Shown here in pieces: positions 7,495 to 16,853 of a DNA stretch of 28,497 nt. The number at the start of each line of letters is the position of its first letter. Position 1 is the stretch's first letter. The notes below the pieces were generated by a model, which was not told the DNA's origin, did not search any database, and saw only the letters and a list, made by a program, of their open reading frames with translations. Location: the NCBI GenBank assembly GCA_029934755.1, contig JAOZLQ010000006.1, positions 1 to 28,497 on the forward strand, given 5' to 3'. The translations under genes were made by a program, and so were the position numbers. The DNA comes from Desulfuromusa sp. GTDB taxonomy: Bacteria; Desulfobacterota; Desulfuromonadia; Desulfuromonadales; Geopsychrobacteraceae.

Positions 7495-10400
7495 CTACAC
7501 CGAAAGAGCCGCCTTATCCTCTTTCATCGGTTGGAAATCGTTGATACGAACAGAAACTAATTTTGAGATTCCCGGTTCCTGCATTGTGACTCCATACATG
7601 GTGTCCACTATACCCATAGTTCGCTTACTGTGGGTGATAATAATAAATTGGGACTGCCCTGTCATTTCTTGAACCATGTCTGCAAAACGGTCAATGTTAG
7701 CATCATCCAGAGGAGCATCAACTTCATCAAGAACACAGAATGGTGTCGGCTTAATTAAAAACAGCGAAAAAATCAACGCCACAGCGGTCAAAGCTTTTTC
7801 ACCCCCAGAGAGAAGATTAACATTTTGCAAGCGCTTCCCGGGTGGTTGGGCAACAATATCAACGCCGGTTTCTAGTAGGTCACTTTCATCAGTTAAACGC
7901 AATTCAGCCTGACCACCGCTAAACATCCGCGGAAAAACCTGCTTGAATTTTTCGTTTACCAACGCAAATGTTTCTTTAAAACGTCGCCTGGTTGTCCGGT
8001 TGATCTGGGTGATTGCTTTTTGTAAATCATCCAATGATTGGTTCAGGTCATCTCGCTGTTGAGAAAGAAAATCATAGCGTTCTTCCTGTTCACGATATTC
8101 TTCAATCGCCATCAAATTAACCTCACCAAGCGATTCAATCCGTTGCTGCAGTCGCTTCAGCTGTTGCTGCTGCCGCTCCACTTCATCATCCGGCGCCTCA
8201 GGAACCTGATGCTCTACCAAATCAACCCGATAACGCTCCAGAATACTCTGTCGGACATGTTCGACATCTACTTGCAGCTCGTGCTGCCGAAGTTGTAACT
8301 GAGAAACGGTCTTACGCAAATCCTCAGCCTCTGAGCGCACCCTTCGCAGCTGATCACGAGATTCATCCAACTGTAAGCGCTGCTGTTCATAGCGATCACG
8401 AATAGTTTCGTTGCCCTGTTGCTGTTCAGCGCGCCGGTTCAAAAGTAGGTCAAGTTCAACCCGTAAATGTTGATCTTTTTCATCTAACTGGCGTCGGGAA
8501 TCAAGTCCGTTTTTCTCCCGCTGTTTAAGCTGAATATTACGCTGCTCTATTTCCTGTTGCTGATTTTTAATCCGTGACAGGGTCTCATGCCGAGCATGCT
8601 GTTGCTGTTGTAAGGAAGCCAGGTCAACACGCTGTGCGGTCAATTCTTCACGAAAGCTATCAAGTTTAGTGCGCAATTCAACTAATTCACTTTGCTGCTG
8701 TTTTGACAGGGCTTCCAGCTGTTGCTGACGTTCACCTGTTTCTCTGCTTCCTTCTGACAACTGTTCTTTTTCCAACAACAAGGCTTCTCGACCCTCATCA
8801 ATCTGTTCCAAATCAAAAATCAGTAGGGCCAAGCGTTTATTCAAATAATCATCTTCGGTCTGCAACCCCTGTCGGTCTTTGGCTAGTTCCAGAGCCTGTA
8901 ATTCCAAACGATGCCTCTCAGAAGTTGCTGCAAGCTGAGATTCTTCCAGTTGCAGTAGATTTTCCTGCCTTCGTTCCAGTTCTCCTTGTCCCAGCAAAAT
9001 TACTTTATCTAGACGGATAATTTCACCGGCGATCTCATCCAGTTGACGTTGCCGACGCAGCAATCCAGTCTCGCTAGAGCTTGTCGCGCCACCAGTCAGT
9101 ACGCCCTGCCAATCGAGGCACAACCCTTGCCGATCGACAAGCAGTACCCCGACGGGGAGAATATCAGCAAAACGATCCGCGACCGCATCAACCAGAAACA
9201 CTCCGGCAAGAAGCTGGTTGACCAGCTGTTCAGACCCCTTCTCTGGTTTGACCAAATCAGCCAACGGAATCCCGGTGGAAAACTTGACCTCTTGAGGATG
9301 ACTTAATGGCAGGAGCAGTGCCGCCCGAGCCTGCTGTTCGGTCAATAATAAAAGTGCGGCAGAAACATCTGAAATATTTTCTACAGGAATCGTTTGAAGC
9401 CGTGCCCCCAGCACCATCTCGACAGCAATTTCATATTCAGCAGAGACTTTCAATAAGTCAGCGAAGATCCGCTGTTGGGCGAATTTTTCTTTTAGCAGAA
9501 TCCGGGTACCCTCTCCATAACCCTCGAAACTCTGTTGAAGAGCCTCCAATGATTCCTGAACAGATTGATTTTTTCCCAATTCTTGTCGCAGTTCGTTTTG
9601 AGCCGCTTCTTTTTTACTGAATGATTCTTTTGCCTGCGCATGCTGGTCATGCAAATCTTCAATCCGCATATTAATATTATTTTGCTGATCGCGAACCTGC
9701 TCCAAGCGTTCAATAAGTTGTTCCCTGCTATGGTGCAATTGTGTTTGCTGTTCTTGGATTTTACCTGAATCATTATGCGCCTGCTGGCGGCGTTCGGCCT
9801 CTGTCTTAAGCCGCCGGTCAATTTCATCCCGGCGATTTGCCAGTCGACTGGTCTGCGCAAACAGATTCATCAATTCACTGCGACATGCTTCAAATTGAGT
9901 GCTGAGTTGTTGTTCTTGAGACAAGCTGTCCTGAAGACCAACTTCACGGCTCTCAACTTCACGCTGCAAAACCCCCAATTTTAGCGCTGAGGTTTTATCC
10001 TCCTGCTGTAAATGGTGTGATTCATTCTCCAATTCACCCAGCCGCCCAACATGGCCGTTTATCTCTTCTCGTACCTCTTTTTCCTGAGCGGCAAGATGCT
10101 CCTGCTGCCGAACCACCAACATCCGTTCATTCTCAACCCTTTGCACCTCAGAACCTAAATGGTAGACTTTTTCTTGGGCCTGTTGATGTTCGGCCTCAAC
10201 CACAGACAGAAGTAACTGCTGTTCCTCAATCTGCAGGTCACCATCTTCCAATCGGGCATCAAGCCGAGAAAGAATGGTCGCTTGCTCCTGTTCCTGCTGG
10301 GAAATTAGGTCAATTTCAACTTTAAGCTTCTGAAAACGATTTCCCGCCAGATTGAGTTCGATCTGCTTAACTTCACCACGATATTGACGGAACTTTTCAG

Positions 10401-11043
10401 CTTTTTGAGCCTGCCGCTTAAGAACGCCAATCTGGCGTCTCACTTCGGTAATAATATCTCCAAGGCGCACCAAATTCTGTTTGGTGGCATCCATTTTTCG
10501 TAAAGCAGTTTTCTTGCGTGACTTAAATTTTGTCACCCCAGCCGCCTCTTCAATCAGGGCACGCCGTTCTTCCGGTTTGGCACTGACCAACATCCCGACC
10601 TTGCCCTGTTCAATAATTGAATAGGCCCTGGCACCAACCCCGGTATCCATGAACAACTCGGTAATATCAAGCAAACGACAGGGGGTTTTGTTAATCAGAT
10701 ACTCACTCTCACCACTTCGGTAGAGTCGCCGTGTGACCATGATCTCAGCAAAATCCTTATAGATCGCAGGACAAAGTCCGGCCCGATTATCAAAAGTAAT
10801 CGACACCTGTGCCATACCGTGGGGCTTGCGAGTCTCGCTGCCGCCAAAGATGACATCTTCCATCATTCGTCCCCGCAGGTGCCGGGGGTTTTGCTCCCCC
10901 ATCGCCCAACGAATGGCATCCACAACGTTACTTTTCCCGCAGCCATTGGGGCCGACAACGCCAGTAATCCCCTGCTCAAAATTGAGAGAAACTTTGTCAA
11001 CAAAGGATTTAAAACCGAGAATGTCGAGACGTTTGATCTTCAT
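7495..11043 (-). CDS. smc: chromosome segregation protein SMC
   Basis: Large ATPase of the condensin complex, 1182 residues, normal length. The start ATG at 11043 gives MKIKRLDILGFKSFVDKV, the standard SMC N-terminus. In-frame codons further upstream are rejected because they would add 50 unrelated residues. Walker A is GPNGCGKS at 31-38. Two long Gln/Glu-rich coiled coils flank a hinge (about 500-660, including the FEGYGEGTRILL entry). The C-terminal head has the ABC signature LSGGEKAL at about 1078 and Walker B FCVLDEVDAPLDD at about 1102. No scpA or scpB gene is in the window. The coiled coils are unusually rich in glutamine. It is divergent from the AsmA-like gene, separated by 235 bases. 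Confidence 0.97.
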   Translation of the reverse strand: MKIKRLDILGFKSFVDKVSLNFEQGITGVVGPNGCGKSNVVDAIRWAMGEQNPRHLRGRMMEDVIFGGSETRKPHGMAQVSITFDNRAGLCPAIYKDFAEIMVTRRLYRSGESEYLINKTPCRLLDITELFMDTGVGARAYSIIEQGKVGMLVSAKPEERRALIEEAAGVTKFKSRKKTALRKMDATKQNLVRLGDIITEVRRQIGVLKRQAQKAEKFRQYRGEVKQIELNLAGNRFQKLKVEIDLISQQEQEQATILSRLDARLEDGDLQIEEQQLLLSVVEAEHQQAQEKVYHLGSEVQRVENERMLVVRQQEHLAAQEKEVREEINGHVGRLGELENESHHLQQEDKTSALKLGVLQREVESREVGLQDSLSQEQQLSTQFEACRSELMNLFAQTSRLANRRDEIDRRLKTEAERRQQAHNDSGKIQEQQTQLHHSREQLIERLEQVRDQQNNINMRIEDLHDQHAQAKESFSKKEAAQNELRQELGKNQSVQESLEALQQSFEGYGEGTRILLKEKFAQQRIFADLLKVSAEYEIAVEMVLGARLQTIPVENISDVSAALLLLTEQQARAALLLPLSHPQEVKFSTGIPLADLVKPEKGSEQLVNQLLAGVFLVDAVADRFADILPVGVLLVDRQGLCLDWQGVLTGGATSSSETGLLRRQRQLDEIAGEIIRLDKVILLGQGELERRQENLLQLEESQLAATSERHRLELQALELAKDRQGLQTEDDYLNKRLALLIFDLEQIDEGREALLLEKEQLSEGSRETGERQQQLEALSKQQQSELVELRTKLDSFREELTAQRVDLASLQQQQHARHETLSRIKNQQQEIEQRNIQLKQREKNGLDSRRQLDEKDQHLRVELDLLLNRRAEQQQGNETIRDRYEQQRLQLDESRDQLRRVRSEAEDLRKTVSQLQLRQHELQVDVEHVRQSILERYRVDLVEHQVPEAPDDEVERQQQQLKRLQQRIESLGEVNLMAIEEYREQEERYDFLSQQRDDLNQSLDDLQKAITQINRTTRRRFKETFALVNEKFKQVFPRMFSGGQAELRLTDESDLLETGVDIVAQPPGKRLQNVNLLSGGEKALTAVALIFSLFLIKPTPFCVLDEVDAPLDDANIDRFADMVQEMTGQSQFIIITHSKRTMGIVDTMYGVTMQEPGISKLVSVRINDFQPMKEDKAALSV

Positions 11044-11204
11044 ACAGGCTAAAGAGATTTCCTTAAGATGTTGATCCGTTTTATTAACAAACAGATGATT
11101 CTGCCAACCAGACGTGGCCGGATTTTCAAGGGGCGTTATGTTATCAGGGGGGCGAAACCATGTAAAGAATAGAAGTTTCAGAATACAAATCAAACGTATT
11201 GCGC

Positions 11205-11233
11205 TTGCTGGTCTGGATCAGAACCGCTATGAT
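11205..11233 (+). promoter_or_regulatory. possible promoter of the AsmA-like gene
   Basis: TTGCTG (11205-11210), a 17-base spacer and TATGAT (11228-11233) on the plus strand. The -10 matches 5 of 6 bases; the -35 is weak (3 of 6). Transcription would start near 11240, giving a leader of about 40 bases before the ATG at 11279. Confidence 0.4.
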
Positions 11234-11278
11234 AAGCAAGCTTTATCGACAGTAAACCTTTCTACAGGAACAACCGCA

Positions 11279-14200
11279 ATGAATAAACCATCAGCACGGT
11301 TTTTGATCAGAAGTATCTGCTACCTGCTGATTTTATTTACCACAATTTCCGCCATCCTAATTATTTTTCTTAGTCAACTTGATTTAAATGACTATCGTCT
11401 CTCCTTGGAAAGACAACTGAGTTCGGCCCTAAAACAACCAGTTAAAATTGGGCACGGATCCCTAGCCTTCAATCATGGGTTAGCTCTTGCACTGAAAGAT
11501 CTACAGATCGGACCAGATCATGCAACTCTGGCCAAGATTCCAGAAATCACCGCAACATTAAAAATTAAGCCCCTGTTACAGGGGCAATTCATCCTAGATC
11601 AAGTCCAGGTTAATAACCCAAGCATTCAACTCTGGCTACCATTTCCAGAACGCCCTATCAAAGGAACGTCCCATAAGCTATTCAACACTCTGGGAATCAG
11701 CATCCTGAGTGTCCATAATGCCAATATAAAGATTCACCAGAAACATGGGAACGATACCGTTCAAAGACTAACTATATCTAACCTCCACGCCATCCTTCGT
11801 GGTTGGAAACCAGGTGATACCGGCCAACTGGTTATCAGTGGCAAACTCCAAGAGCATGGAGCTGATTTTCTGTTTGAAACCCGTCTTCCATCAAGTCGCG
11901 ACCCCGCAATTTGGAGGAATGAGGAACACAAGACACAGCTCAAAATCACAAATTTTTCAACTGATAAATTGCCAAAAATTTATGATCAGAGCTACCCTGA
12001 ATCTCTTAATTTAGAACTGGCTCTCCAAGGAATTCCAACAACAGGAACAACCCTCAATGCCACCCTCTCAGATCCAAACAGCCATGAACTGTTCTTTTCC
12101 CTGGAAGGAAATTGGACATCGTTAAGCCAACAAGATTCCATCACCGAACTTAAAGGAGAGCTACTAAAAATCCCACTCCAAGGGGAGTTTCACTTTATCC
12201 GGCAAGCTCAAAAACATTTTCTTGGTGGTCGGTTCGGAGTGGATAAGCTCGCGCTAAACTCGGAACTGCTCAAAGCATGGCGCATCCCATATGCAGACAA
12301 ACTGATTCACGGACAGCTGGATCAATTAGCAATAACCCTGGAGAAAAGTTGGGATCCCGCTCATCAATTCTCAGGGCTACCACACATCGATGCAGAATTT
12401 ACCGTCAGCAAACTTGATTGGGATCTTCCCAAACTGCAACAGTTACAGGATCTATCTATTAAACTATCGCTAGAGAATGAAATTCTCAGCATCAACAATG
12501 GGAATCTGGTCGCTGCTGACCAGTCAATCGACTTTTCTGGAGATATTCACAGCCTATTTCTGCAACCGCAAATTGATTTGAAGTTTAATTTCAACCCTGA
12601 CGTCGATGCTCTTGTATCACAGCTCAATCTTCCTGATGATTGGAACATATCCGGAAGTATTCCCGGGGTCTTAAACCTAAGTGGCCCCCTTTTAAAACCT
12701 GATTTTCTATTACAGACCGATTTAACTGCAACAAATTTGCAACTTGGGATTCTATTCCATAAGCAACAGACTGACCAAGGAAAACTCCGTCTCCAGGGTC
12801 ATATGGATGGTCATCGTTTACAATTTGATCAGATTTTTCTCAAGCTGAATGACGCCAAGATTACCGGAGCAGGCTATTTCCAACAGTTCGCAGGTAAACA
12901 AGAATTTAGCTTTACAGCGGAACCCATCATATTGAGCGAATTCAACCCTTTTTCCCCCCTACTAAGAGAGATTCAAATTGAGGGTACAGTTGAACCCACA
13001 CTTACGCAATATGAAGGGTTTCTGGGGATTCTGAAACTCAAGGACGTCGGTGCGCACTTGACTTCTGTTATTGGTGACCTGAATAACACCACTGGCGAAA
13101 TCGACCTTGACCAAAATGGCTTCACTTTTCAAAAGCTTAAAGCCTCCCTGGGAAAATCAAACTTTATTGTCGATGGGGTGCTTAGCGACTGGCAAAATCC
13201 ACAGCTCAATCTGGATCTCAATAGCAAAAAAGTCCGCGCTCAAGATCTCATATTTTCAAATCAACAATTAACCCTTTATGACTTGGATGGCCATCTGCAA
13301 ATCAACGCTGATGGGATCAGTTTTTCACCGGTCAAAGTTCGCTTGGAGGAAAATACTCTGGCAACAGTGAATGGTGAAGTCAATAATTTTAGTAACCCAC
13401 AGGTCTCTCTTGAAATTCAATCAAATCAGGTTGATGTTCTGGATATCATTAACTTATTTGTCGGCCCAAAAATGACAGGTCCAAGGGAACAGGGACAAGG
13501 AGGACCGCCGCTGTTGATCAAGGTCGCTGCCAAACAGGGAACTTTGGGTGGGCTTATTTTTCAAAATGCTGAAGCCCTGATAAGAGGGGACAACAATCGC
13601 CTCACCATCTTCCCTCTCACGTTTAATAACGGAAAAGGGTGGTGCCAGGCCCGGGTGGAATTCGAGCACTCGCAAGAAATCGCACCACTGAAAGTGTCCG
13701 GACATGTGGTAGGAATCAATGCGTCAGTTCTGCACCAGGATATGTTTGACAAACCTGGGCTGATCAATGGTCAGTTAAGGGGGGATTTTCATATCGAAGG
13801 CGATCCGGGAAATGATCGTTTCTGGCAAGAGGCGATGGGTGGGATACACATACAGGTTACCAACGGAACCCTGAGAAAGTTTCACGGGCTGGCAAGAGTC
13901 TTTTCCCTGCTGAATGTCTCGCAAATTTTTGCCGGAAAGCTACCAGATATGGATAAAGAAGGGATGCCTTTTTCGTTACTGGAAGGAAGTTTTCAGATTG
14001 GCGCTGGTCAAATCAAGACAGAAGACTTAAAGATTACCAGCGAAGCAATGAACCTCTCTATGGTCGGGACGCAAGGGTTAATTGACGACAATCTGGACTT
14101 TGCTCTTGGAGTGATGCCGTTGCGAACGGTTGATAAGATCATCACCTCAATTCCAATTGCCGGATGGGTGCTTGCGGGAGAAGATAAAGCGCTGATAACA

Positions 14201-14380
14201 GCTCATTTTAAAATTGAAGGGTCCAGCGAAAACCCCAGAGTAACTGCGGTGCCGATTGATTCTGTTTCCAAAACCGTTTTTGGCATTTTCAAACGGACCC
14301 TCGGTCTTCCGGTAAAAATGGTCAAGGATGTCGGATCGTTATTTAAAAAGGAGCCCGTAAAAAAAATTGAGACTGAATAA
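11279..14380 (+). CDS. AsmA-like envelope protein (AsmA/YhdP/TamB type)
   Basis: A 1033-residue protein with one N-terminal membrane helix (about residues 12-33) followed by a very long region rich in beta strands, as in AsmA-like proteins that carry lipid between the two membranes. The N-terminal motif around LNDYRLSLERQLSSALKQPV and LALALKDLQIG is typical of AsmA. The C-terminal region (FHGLARVFSLLNVSQIF ... GWVLAGEDKALITAHFKIEG) matches the AsmA_2/DUF3971-type end. The start ATG at 11279 has AGGA nine bases upstream and lies just before the membrane helix. It runs convergent with menG with no gap. Substrate and partners cannot be read from the sequence. Confidence 0.82.
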   Translation: MNKPSARFLIRSICYLLILFTTISAILIIFLSQLDLNDYRLSLERQLSSALKQPVKIGHGSLAFNHGLALALKDLQIGPDHATLAKIPEITATLKIKPLLQGQFILDQVQVNNPSIQLWLPFPERPIKGTSHKLFNTLGISILSVHNANIKIHQKHGNDTVQRLTISNLHAILRGWKPGDTGQLVISGKLQEHGADFLFETRLPSSRDPAIWRNEEHKTQLKITNFSTDKLPKIYDQSYPESLNLELALQGIPTTGTTLNATLSDPNSHELFFSLEGNWTSLSQQDSITELKGELLKIPLQGEFHFIRQAQKHFLGGRFGVDKLALNSELLKAWRIPYADKLIHGQLDQLAITLEKSWDPAHQFSGLPHIDAEFTVSKLDWDLPKLQQLQDLSIKLSLENEILSINNGNLVAADQSIDFSGDIHSLFLQPQIDLKFNFNPDVDALVSQLNLPDDWNISGSIPGVLNLSGPLLKPDFLLQTDLTATNLQLGILFHKQQTDQGKLRLQGHMDGHRLQFDQIFLKLNDAKITGAGYFQQFAGKQEFSFTAEPIILSEFNPFSPLLREIQIEGTVEPTLTQYEGFLGILKLKDVGAHLTSVIGDLNNTTGEIDLDQNGFTFQKLKASLGKSNFIVDGVLSDWQNPQLNLDLNSKKVRAQDLIFSNQQLTLYDLDGHLQINADGISFSPVKVRLEENTLATVNGEVNNFSNPQVSLEIQSNQVDVLDIINLFVGPKMTGPREQGQGGPPLLIKVAAKQGTLGGLIFQNAEALIRGDNNRLTIFPLTFNNGKGWCQARVEFEHSQEIAPLKVSGHVVGINASVLHQDMFDKPGLINGQLRGDFHIEGDPGNDRFWQEAMGGIHIQVTNGTLRKFHGLARVFSLLNVSQIFAGKLPDMDKEGMPFSLLEGSFQIGAGQIKTEDLKITSEAMNLSMVGTQGLIDDNLDFALGVMPLRTVDKIITSIPIAGWVLAGEDKALITAHFKIEGSSENPRVTAVPIDSVSKTVFGIFKRTLGLPVKMVKDVGSLFKKEPVKKIETE

Positions 14381-14389
14381 TTATTCAGT
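14372..14389. repeat. 18-bp perfect palindrome holding both stop codons
   Basis: ACTGAATAATTATTCAGT is a perfect palindrome centred on the junction of the two convergent genes. Each gene ends in Thr-Glu-stop encoded by the same bases read on opposite strands. It could form a weak AT-rich hairpin. No T-run follows, so a terminator role is doubtful. Confidence 0.9.
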
Positions 14390-15100
14390 GAACTTGTCAC
14401 CCACATAGACCGTAGCAATGCCAAAAGTTTGATCAACATATTGTAACCGTTGGAAACCAGCCTCACCCATCATGCGTGAAAATTCTTCCTGACTGGGAAA
14501 TTCAATCACTGAATCGGGAAGATACTGATAGGCACTACGCTTTTTTGAGATCAACCCACCGATGGTCGGCAGCATTTTCTGGAAATAAAAGTAATAGACC
14601 TTACGAAACAGTTGACTTTTAGGCTGGGAGAACTCCAGAATCACCGCCCGGCCACCAGGTTTGAGAACCCGGTACATTTCATTCAAACCAGCTTGGCGAT
14701 CAACAACATTGCGGATACCGAAAGCAATCGTAATCCCGTCAAAACAATTATCAGGATGAGGAATTTCCTCACACGGGGCATTAACCAGCATAATCCGCTG
14801 ACCATAAGAAGAATTTTCGAGTTTGGATTGCCCTTGCACCAACATCCCCTGAGTAAAATCCTCGCCAACGATTGTTACCGAAGTATCGGTCTGCTTAGCA
14901 ACTTCAAGGGCCACATCACAGGTTCCGGTGGCAATATCGAGAACTCGCCCATTTTTTGGGATGCTCAACTGACTCACAGCAAAACGCCGCCAGCGTCGAT
15001 CAATACCAAATGAGAGTAAGCGATTGAGAAGATCATAACGATAGGCGATATCGTCAAACATCTGCCGAACACCGCGCCCTTTGTCAGACAACTGAAACAT
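14381..15100 (-). CDS. menG: demethylmenaquinone methyltransferase (UbiE/MenG family)
   Basis: SAM-dependent C-methyltransferase of quinone synthesis, 239 residues. Family motifs are present: VRQMFDDIAYRYDLLNRLLS near the N-terminus, SAM motif I VLDIATGTCDVA (about 53-64), GITIAFGIRNVVD and MYRVLKPGGRAVILEFSQP. The start ATG at 15100 (MFQLSDKGRGV) has AGGAG seven bases upstream, so an in-frame codon at 15133 is rejected. Menaquinone is the expected quinone in this lineage; no ubiquinone genes are visible to decide it. It is convergent with the AsmA-like gene and divergent from the Nudix gene. Confidence 0.93.
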   Translation of the reverse strand: MFQLSDKGRGVRQMFDDIAYRYDLLNRLLSFGIDRRWRRFAVSQLSIPKNGRVLDIATGTCDVALEVAKQTDTSVTIVGEDFTQGMLVQGQSKLENSSYGQRIMLVNAPCEEIPHPDNCFDGITIAFGIRNVVDRQAGLNEMYRVLKPGGRAVILEFSQPKSQLFRKVYYFYFQKMLPTIGGLISKKRSAYQYLPDSVIEFPSQEEFSRMMGEAGFQRLQYVDQTFGIATVYVGDKFTE

Positions 15101-15122
15101 GTGTAAACTCCTGATTAATCTG

Positions 15123-15140
15123 TTGCCAATCAATTGGCAA
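15123..15140. promoter_or_regulatory. operator-like inverted repeat between menG and mutT
   Basis: TTGCCAAT-CA-ATTGGCAA: two 8-base arms with a 2-base spacer, 23 bases upstream of the menG start and 87 bases upstream of the Nudix gene start. The symmetry and position suit a repressor site, but no regulator is known and no clear promoter boxes flank it. Confidence 0.4.
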
Positions 15141-15226
15141 GGTGCATGTTTCTAGCACAGAGTCAGACCATCGCCAACAAAAATTCTTAATCCTTTTTCA
15201 AGAACAAAATAATGGAGCTCCATATT

Positions 15227-15634
15227 ATGTCAGACAATGCCAATTCGTCACCACCCATTCAAGTCTGTGCTGCAGTCATCCTGCACCAAAACAAAGTGCT
15301 CCTAACCCTACGGCCCAACAATAAACAACTAGGAGGGTATTGGGAATTCCCCGGAGGGAAAATTGAAGAGGGTGAATCCCCACAATTTGCATTGAAACGG
15401 GAGTTACAGGAAGAACTGGATATTAAAATTGTAGTTGGGCCACTGCTGGAAACTGTTGACTATAGTTACGAGTGGGGTAAGGTGTTAATTCTTGCTTACC
15501 TGTGCACTTGGGAGGGTGGTGAGATTAGACACCTTGAAGTTGCCGATCATCGTTGGGTTGCACCGGAAAATCTTCTCGACTATGATATTTTGGCAGCCGA
15601 TCAGCCGATTATTAAAAAGTTGCAGAAGGGGTAG
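15227..15634 (+). CDS. MutT-like Nudix hydrolase (8-oxo-dGTP class)
   Basis: A 135-residue Nudix protein. The Nudix box reads GGKIEEGE followed by RELQEELDI (about residues 43-66), with the catalytic glutamates in place. The usual glycine near the end of the box is aspartate (EELDI rather than EEVGI). The N-terminal VCAAVILHQNKVLLTLRP and GGYWEFPGGK segments closely resemble E. coli MutT, suggesting hydrolysis of oxidised dGTP. The start ATG at 15227 has GGAG nine bases upstream; an ATG five codons earlier lacks a ribosome site. Substrate choice in Nudix proteins is hard to predict, so the MutT role is probable only. Confidence 0.85.
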   Translation: MSDNANSSPPIQVCAAVILHQNKVLLTLRPNNKQLGGYWEFPGGKIEEGESPQFALKRELQEELDIKIVVGPLLETVDYSYEWGKVLILAYLCTWEGGEIRHLEVADHRWVAPENLLDYDILAADQPIIKKLQKG

Positions 15635-15637
15635 CCC

Positions 15638-15920
15638 GCAAAATTTTAACGGAGAGACGCAGAGAGGGGAGAGAAGGCAGAATCTAAGACCTCCCCGTGT
15701 GACGTAGCCGGAGTGGCGTGGAATTTTGCAGGGTTTCGAAGAAAAATGTTTGAGCGTAGCGAGTTTTTTTCTTCGCTGCAAAACGGAACAGAATGGAGGA
15801 AACCCGCCGTCGCCGAAGGCTATGGCGGGCAAGGAGTTCGGGCGTATTTCTTTGCTTCGTTTCTTTGGACGCACAAAGAAATGAAGGCGCCGGGCGGGGG
15901 CGCAACCCCGCGACGTTATG
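15638..15920. repeat. palindrome-rich intergenic repeat block
   Basis: The gap between the Nudix and MBL genes holds no convincing gene. It contains a GGAGAGACGCAGAGAGG segment, then a large hairpin. The hairpin pairs TTTTGCAG with CTGCAAAA and GAAGAAAAA with TTTTTCTTC around a short loop (about 15722-15785). A second stem pairs CCCGCC with GGCGGG (about 15802-15830). Small open frames here run through the hairpins and look spurious. This has the look of a dispersed REP/BIME-like intergenic repeat; other copies would be needed to prove that. Confidence 0.6.
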
Positions 15921-15970
15921 GTTTTTTAACTCGAATACGACTTGAAACTCACATATAGGGAGAAATCATC

Positions 15971-16810
15971 ATGACTATTCACCTGACAATTTTATGCGAA
16001 AACAGTGTCGACCGGGTCAGTCCTTACGGGTTGTTGGGAGAACATGGTTTTTCCTGCCACCTGCAAACCCCTGCCGGTGATTATTTGTTTGATACCGGTG
16101 GCGGCATGACAATCATGAATAATGCCAAACTGATGGGGATTGATTTCAAAAAATTAAAGGGAATCATGTTCAGCCATGGCCACTTTGACCATACGGGTGG
16201 ACTGAAACAGGTCTTGGAACAAACTGGTCATATCCCAATCTACGCCCATCCCGATTTATTCTCGCCTCACTTCAGCAAAAACAGTGGAAAATTGCACAAT
16301 ATTGGGGTTCCTTGGCCACAAAAAGAACTAGAAGAGTTAGGCGCTGAGTTCACCTTCTTTCCAAACCCTTATGAGGTAGCACCGGGGTTACTTCTATCAG
16401 GAGATGTCCCACGTGTTTCCAAAGAGGAAACCGGTGACCCTAACCTGTTATCCCTGTCGGAATCAGGTGAATACGTCACCGATCCACTTCATGATGATCT
16501 CTCACTGTTCATCAATACCGATAAAGGATTGGTGATCCTGCTCGGTTGTGCCCATGCCGGATTGCTAAACATCATCGATCATGCGATCAAAGTCACCGGC
16601 CAGAAAAAAATCTATATGGTTTTAGGAGGGACACATCTGAAATTTTGCAGCGAAGAACAGATGACAGCCACCTTGAATCGCCTGGAAGAACTGGATATTG
16701 ACAAAATTGGCGCATCACACTGTACCGGTCTCAGGGGAGCACGGATGCTGGCCGAACGTTTTGGTGAGCGCTTTTTCTCTGCATCGGTTGGGATCGAGAT
16801 TGACATCTGA
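15971..16810 (+). CDS. MBL-fold metallohydrolase (COG1237-type)
   Basis: A 279-residue metallo-beta-lactamase-fold protein. The metal motif HGHFDH is at 69-74, an early metal-site strand reads LFDTGGG, and later ligands appear in GCAHAG and SHCTG. The overall pattern (CENSVDRVSPYGLLGEHGFS at the start, ASHCTGLRGARML near the end) fits the COG1237 group, often labelled 7,8-dihydropterin-6-methyl-4-(beta-D-ribofuranosyl)-aminobenzene-5'-phosphate synthase-like. That label comes from an archaeal relative and may not hold here. The start ATG has AGGGAG about eight bases upstream. The stop TGA is the first part of a 13-base repeat seen again at the M50 gene stop. Confidence 0.85.
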   Translation: MTIHLTILCENSVDRVSPYGLLGEHGFSCHLQTPAGDYLFDTGGGMTIMNNAKLMGIDFKKLKGIMFSHGHFDHTGGLKQVLEQTGHIPIYAHPDLFSPHFSKNSGKLHNIGVPWPQKELEELGAEFTFFPNPYEVAPGLLLSGDVPRVSKEETGDPNLLSLSESGEYVTDPLHDDLSLFINTDKGLVILLGCAHAGLLNIIDHAIKVTGQKKIYMVLGGTHLKFCSEEQMTATLNRLEELDIDKIGASHCTGLRGARMLAERFGERFFSASVGIEIDI

Positions 16811-16833
16811 TGGCGTCGCAAAAAGACCGATCT

Positions 16834-16853
16834 ACGCTATTACAGCGTTTTTT
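16834..16853 (+). terminator. weak intrinsic terminator after the MBL gene
   Basis: ACGCT-ATTAC-AGCGT forms a 5-bp stem followed by five T. It lies 24 bases after the MBL stop and touches the hipA stop codon, so it also marks the convergent junction. The stem is short, so termination may be partial. Confidence 0.5.

Noticed and set aside
9306..10325. Plus-strand open frames inside smc
   Set aside because: They are antisense shadows of the Gln-rich coiled coils, with no domain pattern or ribosome sites.
11044..11193. 50-residue N-terminal extension of SMC
   Set aside because: The frame is open, but the extension has no family similarity and the ATG at 11043 gives the standard SMC start.
15713..15958. 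Small plus-strand open frame in the repeat block
   Set aside because: It runs through hairpin repeats, has no ribosome site and no recognisable protein pattern.
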